DNA of 33,482 bases from Chitinophaga pinensis (GTDB taxonomy: Bacteria > Bacteroidota > Bacteroidia > CAMBQF01): assembly GCA_945869825.1 (NCBI GenBank), contig CAMBQF010000018.1, positions 1 to 33,482 on the forward strand, written 5' to 3'. The notes below the pieces were generated by a model. It was not told the origin of the DNA and did not search any database. It saw only the letters and a program-made list of their open reading frames with translations. The number at the start of each line of letters is the position of its first letter. The first letter of the stretch is position 1. The position numbers and the translations under genes were made by a program. This document shows, piece after piece, positions 23,001 to 31,044 of this stretch.

Positions 23001-24480
23001 TGAGCCAACTTACACGTACCTGCCATTCCTCAATTTTGAAGTCGTGCGTAGAGTCACTTAGGGCCTTTAAGTCTACACCCCGCTTGGTAAATATATACCC
23101 GGCATCGCGCTCGTCAAACTCTGTTATTATAGCCTGCGGATGGTGTTTTTCCATAAAACCATGGTCGTTAAAGTAGTTTTCCCACACGGGCATAGTGATG
23201 TTCTTGCTTTGCCAACAAGCTGTTGCGGCCCATGTACCTAACATAACCCGTTTGTTATCCGAATGAGCTGCTACATAATCATTCATGCTTTTTATTACGA
23301 AGTTGCGCCTGCCAAAGGCTTGAAAGGTATTTACCGAGCCATTAACTACTATCAGCATTGATAGTATTAGCCCAACTTGTTTTAATCTGGTAAATACTAC
23401 TTGTTCAAACAGTAAAATAGTTAGCATACTAATAGCTAAAAAAGTTGCTACCAAATATCGGCTGGGCAGGTTTAATACGGGTAGTTTATGCAGCTCAACA
23501 ATCAACCATACTAAGCAAAAATATATGGCATGGAGGTTATAATTATACTTGGAAAATGCTTTAAAATAAGTGTTTCGGCTTACTATAAATACTATTAAAG
23601 CCACAACAAGTAACACAATAGAAATCGCTAAAACAGAGTCACCCGTTATCATATTCCAGTTAAAGCCAGCGCGGTCTATCAGCTGGGTAAATGTAGGCTC
23701 AAACTTCCCACTCACTTCCTGGTAGTATATTTTAATGTACAAAGCTTTATTACGAAGGAAAACGGTTAAAAATATGATTGTTGATACTATGATATTTACT
23801 GCTAGCGATACACCTAATGCAGTAGCATTTTTACGAATAGTTGCCTTGTTCTTTAAAGCATCTCTTACCGAGGTAATTCCTAACACAGCAGGCAAAATAG
23901 CCATTACATATAGGTGGTTGGTTTTAACTAAAACCGCAGCCATGCCAAACAAAGTGGCATATGCTATTGCTATGTTACTTCCTGTCTTAACATACACTAG
24001 GTAGTAATTTAAAATCCAGATGATACACGATGCTGCCAGCATCTCGGCCATGGCAAAATGGCTGTAGGTAAACACCATGTACTGCAAGCCAATAATACCT
24101 ATTGCAAAGGGTTGGTATTGTTGGGTTATATGTTTGTAGGTAAACCTGTATAGTGTAATTGCAAAGAATAGTAAAATAGCTAATCGTGCCACCCAAAGGT
24201 GTGTGCCCAATAGTGCAAAAAAGGGTAGGAGGTAGGCTGAAAAGAATGGTGCTTTGGCAACACCGTCAGTTTCATTTATATCAAATTGCCCATGGTTTAT
24301 GTAGTTGCGTACCTGGCTGGTATAAAGGCCTTCATCAGTATAAGCACCGCGGCTGCCCCAGGCTAATAGGCCATCAGGGTCGGCCTGCAAAAAAGGCAGG
24401 TGCATAGCCACCAGCAACACAATACAAATTGGTAATGCAAGCCTTTTTATCATTGCCGAAAGATACATACCTTTCAGCAT
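22993..24480 (-). CDS. Polytopic membrane glycosyltransferase, GT39/PMT (ArnT-like) superfamily
   Basis: The protein (495 residues from ATG 24480) has about 11-12 membrane segments and the layout of the PMT/ArnT superfamily, which transfers a sugar from a polyprenyl-phosphate donor to lipid or protein on the outer side of the inner membrane. In the first extracytoplasmic loop TDEGLY (48-53) carries the Asp49-Glu50 pair expected at the catalytic site, followed by KAPFFSAYLLPFFALLGT. The C-terminal 100 residues are soluble, including MLGTWAATACWQS. The frame stays open to 24600, but that part is antisense to the DUF72 gene and unlikely to be translated. ATG 24468 and ATG 24453 (MIKRLALP) are also possible starts. 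The acceptor is unknown. Confidence 0.8.
   Translation of the reverse strand: MLKGMYLSAMIKRLALPICIVLLVAMHLPFLQADPDGLLAWGSRGAYTDEGLYTSQVRNYINHGQFDINETDGVAKAPFFSAYLLPFFALLGTHLWVARLAILLFFAITLYRFTYKHITQQYQPFAIGIIGLQYMVFTYSHFAMAEMLAASCIIWILNYYLVYVKTGSNIAIAYATLFGMAAVLVKTNHLYVMAILPAVLGITSVRDALKNKATIRKNATALGVSLAVNIIVSTIIFLTVFLRNKALYIKIYYQEVSGKFEPTFTQLIDRAGFNWNMITGDSVLAISIVLLVVALIVFIVSRNTYFKAFSKYNYNLHAIYFCLVWLIVELHKLPVLNLPSRYLVATFLAISMLTILLFEQVVFTRLKQVGLILSMLIVVNGSVNTFQAFGRRNFVIKSMNDYVAAHSDNKRVMLGTWAATACWQSKNITMPVWENYFNDHGFMEKHHPQAIITEFDERDAGYIFTKRGVDLKALSDSTHDFKIEEWQVRVSWLKN
24468..24475 (+). promoter_or_regulatory. Weak -7 box candidate for the DUF72 gene
   Basis: TACCTTTC matches TAnnTTTG at all but the last fixed position and ends 21 nt before the ATG at 24497. 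A mirror candidate TATCTTTC on the other strand (24465-24458) ends 4 nt before the GT39 ATG at 24453. Both are weak. Confidence 0.3.
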
Positions 24481-24496
24481 AATTATAACTGAGCGT

Positions 24497-25408
24497 ATGG
24501 ATTTTGGACGTGTAAGCCCCGTAGAACTTGAAAATGTAGTTTTTAGTTTACCTAAAGACTCAGTAGAAACTTCTCGGGTGCTAAAAGCTGCAAAAAGCAA
24601 AATAAAACCAGTATTTTACTTTGGTTGTGCCAAATGGGGTCGTAAAGACTGGATTGGCAAGCTGTACCCGCCTAAAACAAAAGAGGCCGACTTTTTAAAT
24701 TGGTATGCCAGATATTTCAATTGCTTGGAGCTAAACGCTACTTTTTATAAAATACCCGATGAGAAGACGGTTGCCATTTGGCGAGAAAAAGCAGGTAGCG
24801 GATTTATGTTCAGCCCTAAAATAAGTAGCAGTATATCTATGAATTTAGAAAAAGGTAAGCACTATACCGATGAGTTTTTGAAAGGTATCTCAGCCTTTGG
24901 TAATAGTTTGGGGCCTTGCTTTTTGCAAATGCACCCCAACTTTAGCCCTGCAAAGATTGATATTTTGCAATCGTATTTAGAATGGTTGCCTACCGACCTT
25001 GAATTGTTTGTTGAAGTGCGCCACCCCGATTGGTTTGCAGGCGATAACTTTACCAATTTGTCAGCCATGTTACAGAATGCAGGCAAAGGCTTTGTTATTA
25101 CTGATACGGCAGGCCGCCGCGATGTTTGCCACATGCGTCTTACTACACCTACTGCATTTATTCGCTTTGTAGGCAACTCGCTACATAAAACCGACTATAA
25201 ACGTATTGATGATTGGGTAGAGCGTATTGATAAATGGGTAAATGAAGGCTTAACGCATCTTTACTTTTTTATGCACCAGCACGATGAGCTACACTCACCT
25301 GAGTTGATTAAATATACCATACAACGCATAAACGAACGTTGCGGGGTAGACATACCTGTGCCTGTATATTTATACGAGAAAGAGGGGAGCAGGGGGCTGT
25401 TTGATTAA
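24497..25408 (+). CDS. DUF72 (YecE-like) TIM-barrel protein
   Basis: The 303-residue protein belongs to the DUF72/YecE family, TIM-barrel proteins whose biochemical function is not established to my knowledge. Landmarks are FGCAKWGRKDWIGKLYPP (43-60), CLELNATFYKIP, FLQMHPNF, FVEVRHPDWF and VITDTAGRRD, then RFVGNSLHKTDYKRIDDW and HLYFFMHQHDE. The N-terminal extension MDFGRVSPVELENVVFSLP is a frequent opening in Bacteroidota members and supports the ATG at 24497. The start is only 16 bp from the first ATG of the divergent glycosyltransferase gene. The TAA stop overlaps the stop of the convergent GH3-serine hydrolase gene in a TTAA. Confidence 0.9.
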   Translation: MDFGRVSPVELENVVFSLPKDSVETSRVLKAAKSKIKPVFYFGCAKWGRKDWIGKLYPPKTKEADFLNWYARYFNCLELNATFYKIPDEKTVAIWREKAGSGFMFSPKISSSISMNLEKGKHYTDEFLKGISAFGNSLGPCFLQMHPNFSPAKIDILQSYLEWLPTDLELFVEVRHPDWFAGDNFTNLSAMLQNAGKGFVITDTAGRRDVCHMRLTTPTAFIRFVGNSLHKTDYKRIDDWVERIDKWVNEGLTHLYFFMHQHDELHSPELIKYTIQRINERCGVDIPVPVYLYEKEGSRGLFD

Positions 25409-28401
25409 TTAGTACTGCCCTGTGGTACAAAACTGGGTAGGGCATCATAAATAGCCTCCTGAATGTTGGAGCGCACGCCCAGGCTGTTTATCTTCTTATT
25501 TTCAGCATCAGGGAAAACCCTGTTTGAAAGGAATATGTAAACGGTATTGTTATCAGGGTCGGCCCAAACCTGTGTCCCAGTGAAGCCTTGGTGGCCATAG
25601 CTTGACATCGAAACGCAATCGCAGGTAGGGCCTGGTTCTCCCGGAGGTGATGGCTTGTCAAACCCAATTGCACGGCGGTTGTTTTTGCAAAACTGGCACT
25701 TGGTAAATTCTTTTACCACATCTTCGTTTAAATATCTAACACCACCGTATACACCTTTATTTAAAAGCATTTGCAGAATGATGGCAAGGTCGTTTGCATT
25801 AGAAAATATACCTGCATGCCCGCATACACCGCCCATCATGGCTGCACCCTGATCATGCACATAACCGTGTATTTGCTGGTGGCGGAATATCTTATCGTTT
25901 TCAGTGGGTATTATGCGGTCTTTTTCAAAACGGTCTAATGGGTTAAAGCCCATTGTTTCTAAACCCAATGGCTTATAAAACGTAGTGTTAAGAAAATCTG
26001 GCAAAGCCATACCTGTTTCCTTTTCTATTATTAACTTAAACAGGTAATATCCCATATCGCTATACTTGTAGCCCGATTCTGAAAGCAACGGAGATTCAAT
26101 AATCGCTTTGTAAATAGTATCTACATAGCTTTTACGCATGTACATATCGTTTGCTACCTTAAGCGTAAACTCGCCTGTTTTAGTGGTGCTGTATATACCA
26201 TCCACATAGCCAGAACCATTTAATGTCTTTTTAAAGAACGGTATCCATGGTTGTAGGCGTGCCTGGTGTGTAAGTATGTCAATGTTTTTCAACGGGCCTT
26301 TGTTGGTGCCTTTCAGTTCTGGCAGGTAATCTTCCAGACGCTTATTTACATCAAATTTTCCTTCGCCTGCCAGTTTCATTAGCGATATGGTAGAAGCCAT
26401 AATCTTGGTTACAGAAGCAATATCAAATATGTCATCGGTTTGTTCTTTTATACCTCCGACATATGTGTGATTACCAAAGGCTTTTGAGTAAAATACCTTT
26501 TGGTCTTTAGCTACTAAAACCACACAGCCTGGGAAAGCACCTTGCTTAATATAGCTCTTAGCTAAAGAGTCTATTTTGCTGATGTCTTTGGTTTTGATAT
26601 TTAGCTCTTCGGGTAAAGTGTACTTAAAGCGGATAGGCTTTCCTGTAACTTCGCCTTGGCCCGATTTAAACCAGTTAGATGCTGTTACAGGTAGTTTTCC
26701 ACTAACGCTTATGCCACCAAACAAGGCCTGAGCACTCATGCTTTGAGTAAATTTGCTGTCCTCATAAGCCATAACCACTGCAGCAGTATTTTTGGTAGGG
26801 GTTAGCTTGCTTAAGCTGTATGGGTTTGCAAATACAACAGTAACCACTTTACTTTTCTTCTCAACCTGCTTAATAAAGGCGGCAACGTTATCGGTTATAA
26901 TAGTGTTTTTAGAAAATGAGCGCTTGGGGTTATGCAGGCTAATGATAACGGTGTTGTAATTAGCCAAGTCGGCAATAGTTGGAGATGTAGCCGTTGCAGC
27001 ATCTTCAGCCAAGGTAAAGCACTTTATAGGTGCGTAATTTTTTAGGTTGGTTTGGAATATATTACCTGTAGCGCCATCAATAGCTACCGATGCGATTTTT
27101 AATGTATCTAACCTACGGAAAGGGATAATGCTGTCTTTATTAATAGCCAGAGTTATAGCACCTTCGGCCAGTTTGTAGTTCAGCAATTCGCTGTTTACGT
27201 TGTTAAGGTCGGCATTAAGGTTTTTCAGGCTGATAGGTTTACGCTTATCTAAGCTAAACCATTTTTTAGCCAATAATATTTTCTTGCAACGGTCGTCAAT
27301 ATCCTGTTGGCTTATCTTTTTGTCGGCAATGGCTTTTTTTATCTGGTCTATAGCTGTTGGAACATCTTCAGGATACAAGAGTATATCGTTACCAGCCAAC
27401 AGGGCCTTAACATCAACAAAGCCCGGTGTATTGTTAGAGGCAACACCTCTCATATTTAATGCATCAGTAAAAACAAGCCCTTTAAAACCCAATTCGTTCT
27501 TAAGCAAATCGGTAATTATGGGTTTAGAAATGGATGATGCTGTTTTTGTAGAATCTAACGCAGGAACTGAAAGGTGGGCAACCATTATACTACCTACTCC
27601 AGCGTCAATCATTTTGCGAAAGGTATAAAGCTCAAGGCTATCAAGGTGCTTGCGGTTGTGTGTAATGGTGGGTAGTGATTTATGCGAGTCGCTATCAGTA
27701 TCACCATGTCCGGGAAAATGCTTGGCTGTTGCCATAATGCGGTTATCCTGCAAACCTTTCATGTAAGCAATGCACTTACGGGCTACATTTATTTTATCCT
27801 CACCAAACGATCGTGTATTGATAACAGGGTTGTTGGGGTTATTATTAACATCAGCCACCGGAGAGAAGTTGGCGTGTATACCAATGCGTTTGCATTGACG
27901 GGCAATATCTGCACCCATTTCGTATATAAGGCTGTCGTTTTGTATAGCTCCCAGCATCATTTGGCGGGGGTAGCGCACTGTACTATCCAGGCGCATAGAT
28001 AAGCCCCACTCGCCATCAATAGAAATAAACAAAGGAACTTTTGCCTGCGATTGGTAAAGATTAGTAAGCTTAGCCTGCCTTTCTGGCCCGCCCTGAAAAA
28101 AACACAGGCCTCCAATTTTATAGTTTTTTACAAGGTTTGATATGTGGTTAACATGAGCCTGGTCTTTATTACTAAAGGCAGCAACCATAAACAATTGCCC
28201 AATACGCTCTTCGGGTGTCATGGTTTTTAATGTAGAGTCAGCCCATCTGGCATTTTCAAATAAAAATGCAGGGTCAATCTTATCGGCTATAGCCAGCGGT
28301 CTGCCAGGGCTGCTGGGTAATGGGCCTCCTTCCCAACGTATGGTGGCTTTTATTAATACTATTGTCAGTATAAACGTAACTAAAAGCGCTGCTTTTTTCA
28401 A
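25405..28401 (-). CDS. Fusion of NagZ-like GH3 beta-N-acetylglucosaminidase and class C beta-lactamase-like (S12) hydrolase
   Basis: The 998-residue envelope protein starts with a hydrophobic signal/anchor (about 3-22). Residues about 50-385 are a NagZ-type GH3 domain. KHFPGHGDTDSDSH (227-240) carries the Asp238-Ser-His240 acid/base dyad, as in B. subtilis NagZ, and Asp313 in FTDALNM is the nucleophile. Residues about 410-590 are the GH3 C-terminal alpha/beta domain. Residues about 600-990 form a serine beta-lactamase/S12 domain with S663-V-T-K666, Y780-S-D782 and H937-Q-G939 (the KTG position). In B. subtilis nagZ lies beside an S12-type amidase gene, so this looks like the same two activities in one chain: removing GlcNAc from muropeptides and trimming the peptide. 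The start is TTG. The 3' end overlaps the DUF72 stop. Confidence 0.9.
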   Translation of the reverse strand: MKKAALLVTFILTIVLIKATIRWEGGPLPSSPGRPLAIADKIDPAFLFENARWADSTLKTMTPEERIGQLFMVAAFSNKDQAHVNHISNLVKNYKIGGLCFFQGGPERQAKLTNLYQSQAKVPLFISIDGEWGLSMRLDSTVRYPRQMMLGAIQNDSLIYEMGADIARQCKRIGIHANFSPVADVNNNPNNPVINTRSFGEDKINVARKCIAYMKGLQDNRIMATAKHFPGHGDTDSDSHKSLPTITHNRKHLDSLELYTFRKMIDAGVGSIMVAHLSVPALDSTKTASSISKPIITDLLKNELGFKGLVFTDALNMRGVASNNTPGFVDVKALLAGNDILLYPEDVPTAIDQIKKAIADKKISQQDIDDRCKKILLAKKWFSLDKRKPISLKNLNADLNNVNSELLNYKLAEGAITLAINKDSIIPFRRLDTLKIASVAIDGATGNIFQTNLKNYAPIKCFTLAEDAATATSPTIADLANYNTVIISLHNPKRSFSKNTIITDNVAAFIKQVEKKSKVVTVVFANPYSLSKLTPTKNTAAVVMAYEDSKFTQSMSAQALFGGISVSGKLPVTASNWFKSGQGEVTGKPIRFKYTLPEELNIKTKDISKIDSLAKSYIKQGAFPGCVVLVAKDQKVFYSKAFGNHTYVGGIKEQTDDIFDIASVTKIMASTISLMKLAGEGKFDVNKRLEDYLPELKGTNKGPLKNIDILTHQARLQPWIPFFKKTLNGSGYVDGIYSTTKTGEFTLKVANDMYMRKSYVDTIYKAIIESPLLSESGYKYSDMGYYLFKLIIEKETGMALPDFLNTTFYKPLGLETMGFNPLDRFEKDRIIPTENDKIFRHQQIHGYVHDQGAAMMGGVCGHAGIFSNANDLAIILQMLLNKGVYGGVRYLNEDVVKEFTKCQFCKNNRRAIGFDKPSPPGEPGPTCDCVSMSSYGHQGFTGTQVWADPDNNTVYIFLSNRVFPDAENKKINSLGVRSNIQEAIYDALPSFVPQGSTN

Positions 28402-28569
28402 TGTTTTTTAAAGGCTAAAAATGATTGCTAAAGGGATAGTGCAAATTTTGTGCAATTCGTTTTAGCTTTTATATAGTTAGTGCAGAATTATTAACAATAA
28501 GACCCATGAAAAGATTAATTATTTAAAAGCAACCTTAAGCCATGAGAAAAAAAATAGTGAAATTAAAGA

Positions 28570-29658
28570 TTATACAAATCCCTCGCCCTTTTCAATCTTT
28601 ATCTGATTTACTATCTCTTTTATCTCCTGTTCTTCCTCTTTTTTACAAATCAAGAGTGTACTTTCTGTATCAATAACAATATACCCTTCAAGGCCTTGTA
28701 TTACCACAAGTTTATCGTTATCCATGCGCACCATGTTGTTGCCCGACTCATAAAACATAGCATGCTTGCCAATAACGGCATTGCCGGCTTTGTCTTTTTT
28801 AGTTTGCTCGTAAACAGAGCCCCATGTACCTAAATCGCTCCATCCGAAACCAGCTTCAATTACCAGTACGTTTGTTGCTTTTTCTAATATTCCGTTATCA
28901 ATAGATATTCCGGGGCAAACCAAATAAGTTTGGCGAATATAATCCCACTCTTTGTTGGTGTTGTAAACATTCAGGTTTTCTTTAAACAGGTCGTTAACCT
29001 CAGGCAGGTATTCGTTAAAAGCAGCCAAAATATTTTTTAACGACCAAATAAAAATGCCAGCATTCCAAACAAATTCGCCACTGTCAACAAAGGCTTTAGC
29101 CAGTTCCAGTTCAGGCTTCTCTGTAAAGGTTTTCACTTTTTTTATTGAGCTGTCTAACCCAACAATTGGTTTAGTGCTAAACTGAATGTAGCCATAGCCA
29201 GTATCAGGACGGGTGGGTTTTATTCCAATAGTCATTAAGCTATCGGTAGTGGCAGCACTCTCTAAGCCCAGTTTTACATTGTCAAGAAAAACATCCTCGT
29301 TAAGTATAAGGTGGTCTGACGGGGTAACAACTGTAACTGCATCAGGGTCTATAGAGCTTATTTTGTAGCTGGCATAAGCAATGCAAGGTGCTGTGTTGCG
29401 GCGCGCTGGCTCGCAAATAATATTAGATACTGCCATTTCAGGCAGTTCTTCCTTTACAAGTTCTAAATAATCGTTGTTGGTAACAACATAAATACGCTCA
29501 GCGGGCATAATTTTTACAAACCGATCGTATGTCATGCGCAAAAGCGATTTACCTGTACCCAATATATCTAAAAATTGTTTGGGTTTTTGCGTACGGCTTA
29601 AGGGCCAAAAGCGGCTGCCTACGCCGCCTGCCATTATAATACAATAACTTTTCGGCAT
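28570..29658 (-). CDS. manC: Mannose-1-phosphate guanylyltransferase
   Basis: The enzyme makes GDP-mannose from mannose 1-phosphate and GTP for polysaccharide or glycoprotein synthesis. The 362-residue protein opens with the nucleotidyltransferase signature GGVGSRFWPLSR (11-22) and KPKQFL (25-30), followed by NIICEPARRNTAPCIAYA, VTPSDHLI and TFTEKPELELAKAFV, then VWNAGIFIW and ATNVLVIEAGFGWSDLGTW. The phosphomannose isomerase domain of bifunctional forms is absent, which is usual in Bacteroidota. It starts 5 nt after the aminotransferase stop, so the two are probably co-transcribed. GDP-mannose may supply the nearby PMT-like pathway, but this is inference. Confidence 0.93.
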   Translation of the reverse strand: MPKSYCIIMAGGVGSRFWPLSRTQKPKQFLDILGTGKSLLRMTYDRFVKIMPAERIYVVTNNDYLELVKEELPEMAVSNIICEPARRNTAPCIAYASYKISSIDPDAVTVVTPSDHLILNEDVFLDNVKLGLESAATTDSLMTIGIKPTRPDTGYGYIQFSTKPIVGLDSSIKKVKTFTEKPELELAKAFVDSGEFVWNAGIFIWSLKNILAAFNEYLPEVNDLFKENLNVYNTNKEWDYIRQTYLVCPGISIDNGILEKATNVLVIEAGFGWSDLGTWGSVYEQTKKDKAGNAVIGKHAMFYESGNNMVRMDNDKLVVIQGLEGYIVIDTESTLLICKKEEEQEIKEIVNQIKIEKGEGFV

Positions 29659-29663
29659 TGGGC

Positions 29664-30953
29664 TTAAGATAATTTAGCTAACGCGCTGCGTAGGTTTTCA
29701 ATAATCGAATCTATTTCTTCTTTTTTGCTTACACCAACAGAAATTCGGTACCATGGAGAATTATCGCCAGAACCGAAGGCATAAAAAGGTACAATAGCCA
29801 GTTTAGCCTCGTTTAGCAGGTACGATGTAATATCTTTTGTTGTTTCTAATACTTTACCATCTGCTTTTTTCATGCCGTGTAGGTTAAACTTAACAGTAAG
29901 GTATATTGCAGCTTGTGGTGATATTGCATCTACTTTAAATCCTTCGGCCTTAAGTGCTGAAAAGCCTTTGTAAAACTCAACCAACCTGTAGTTTAGTTCA
30001 TCTTTAAAGTTTTCAAGGTAAGCATCAACCGCTGCATCGTTTTTAAGAAATTTTGCTGTAGCAATTTGCTCAGCCTTAGGCGACCATGCTCCAACGTGGG
30101 TCAGTATCGATTTCATTTTATCGATAATGTATTTGCTGCCGAAAGACCAGCCAACTCTTACGCCAGTAGCGGCAAAGGTTTTAGAAAGTCCATCAATAAA
30201 CACGGTATAATCGCGCAGTTCGGGGCGCAGGCTAATAGGGTCGTAATGTTTAGTTTCACCATAAGTAAGTGCCCAGTAAATCTGGTCGTACATTAGGTAT
30301 AGTGGTTTTTCTTTTGGTCCACGGCGATTATTTTCTTCTACTACCAAATCGCAAATAGCTTCCAGGCCTTCTTTGGTAAAGGTGGTGCCGGTTGGGTTTA
30401 GCGGAGAGCATAATGCCAGCAAAGTAGCTTCTTGTAAGTAAGGCCGTATCTCATCGGCTGTTGGCATAAAATTATTTTCGGCACGTGTCTCAATCATTAT
30501 TGGCCTGGCGCCAGAAAGGTGGCAATAGTGGTTATTGTTCCACGATGGGGTTGGAAATATCACCGCATCTCCCGGGTCAATAACAGCCATGTATAATGAG
30601 TAAATCAGCGGACGGGCTCCAGCTGATATTAAAATCTCTTCAGTATCAAACGTAACACCTTGCACCCTTTGCAAAAAATGGGCAACTGCGGTGCGCAGTT
30701 CTAGCATGCCGTTAGCGGCAGGGTAGTTGGTTTGGTTATTATCTAATGCAAGTTTTATTTCCTCCCTAAGTAATTCAGGTATAGGGAAGATATTCGAATC
30801 AAAGTCGCCAATAGTAAGGTTATACACCTTTTGGCCCTGTTTCATCAGCTCGTTAATTTCTGCGGCTATTCGGATAATTTCCGAGCCGATTAAATTTTCT
30901 GCCATTTGCGAAACCCTCGGCTTCGCTGCTGAGTTAGTACTGGTTAGGGTCAT
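29664..30953 (-). CDS. Class I/II PLP-dependent aminotransferase
   Basis: This fold-type I aminotransferase of the aspartate-aminotransferase family has 429 residues from ATG 30953. The PLP Schiff-base lysine is at about 258 in GLSKTFAATGVRVGW. Other landmarks are NLTIGDFDSNIFP, NNQTNYPAANGMLELRTAVA, ALCSPLNPTGTTF and the final RISVGVSKKEEIDSII. The frame is open to 31097, but an ideal promoter (TTG, 20 nt, TACATTTG) ends 19 nt before ATG 30953. That start gives the usual N-terminus, and the upstream codons overlap the neighbouring gene's end, so the shorter form is preferred. It heads a pair with manC. The amino-acid substrate is not readable. Confidence 0.92.
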   Translation of the reverse strand: MTLTSTNSAAKPRVSQMAENLIGSEIIRIAAEINELMKQGQKVYNLTIGDFDSNIFPIPELLREEIKLALDNNQTNYPAANGMLELRTAVAHFLQRVQGVTFDTEEILISAGARPLIYSLYMAVIDPGDAVIFPTPSWNNNHYCHLSGARPIMIETRAENNFMPTADEIRPYLQEATLLALCSPLNPTGTTFTKEGLEAICDLVVEENNRRGPKEKPLYLMYDQIYWALTYGETKHYDPISLRPELRDYTVFIDGLSKTFAATGVRVGWSFGSKYIIDKMKSILTHVGAWSPKAEQIATAKFLKNDAAVDAYLENFKDELNYRLVEFYKGFSALKAEGFKVDAISPQAAIYLTVKFNLHGMKKADGKVLETTKDITSYLLNEAKLAIVPFYAFGSGDNSPWYRISVGVSKKEEIDSIIENLRSALAKLS

Positions 30954-30972
30954 AAGGCTGTGCAATTTGGCG

Positions 30973-31003
30973 CAAATGTAGCCAAAATTAGCCACTTTGC
31001 CAA
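30973..31003 (-). promoter_or_regulatory. Promoter of the aminotransferase-manC operon
   Basis: On the minus strand TTG (31003-31001), 20 nt, and TACATTTG (30980-30973) form a full match to the Bacteroidota pattern. It ends 19 nt before ATG 30953 and fixes that start. Confidence 0.7.
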
Positions 31004-31044
31004 GCGTGTTAATAAGTATGGTTTTGCCTTTATGGTATTGATAA

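Noticed and set aside
24481-24600. N-terminal extension of the glycosyltransferase
   Set aside because: It is antisense to the conserved N-terminus of the DUF72 protein and lacks membrane-protein character.
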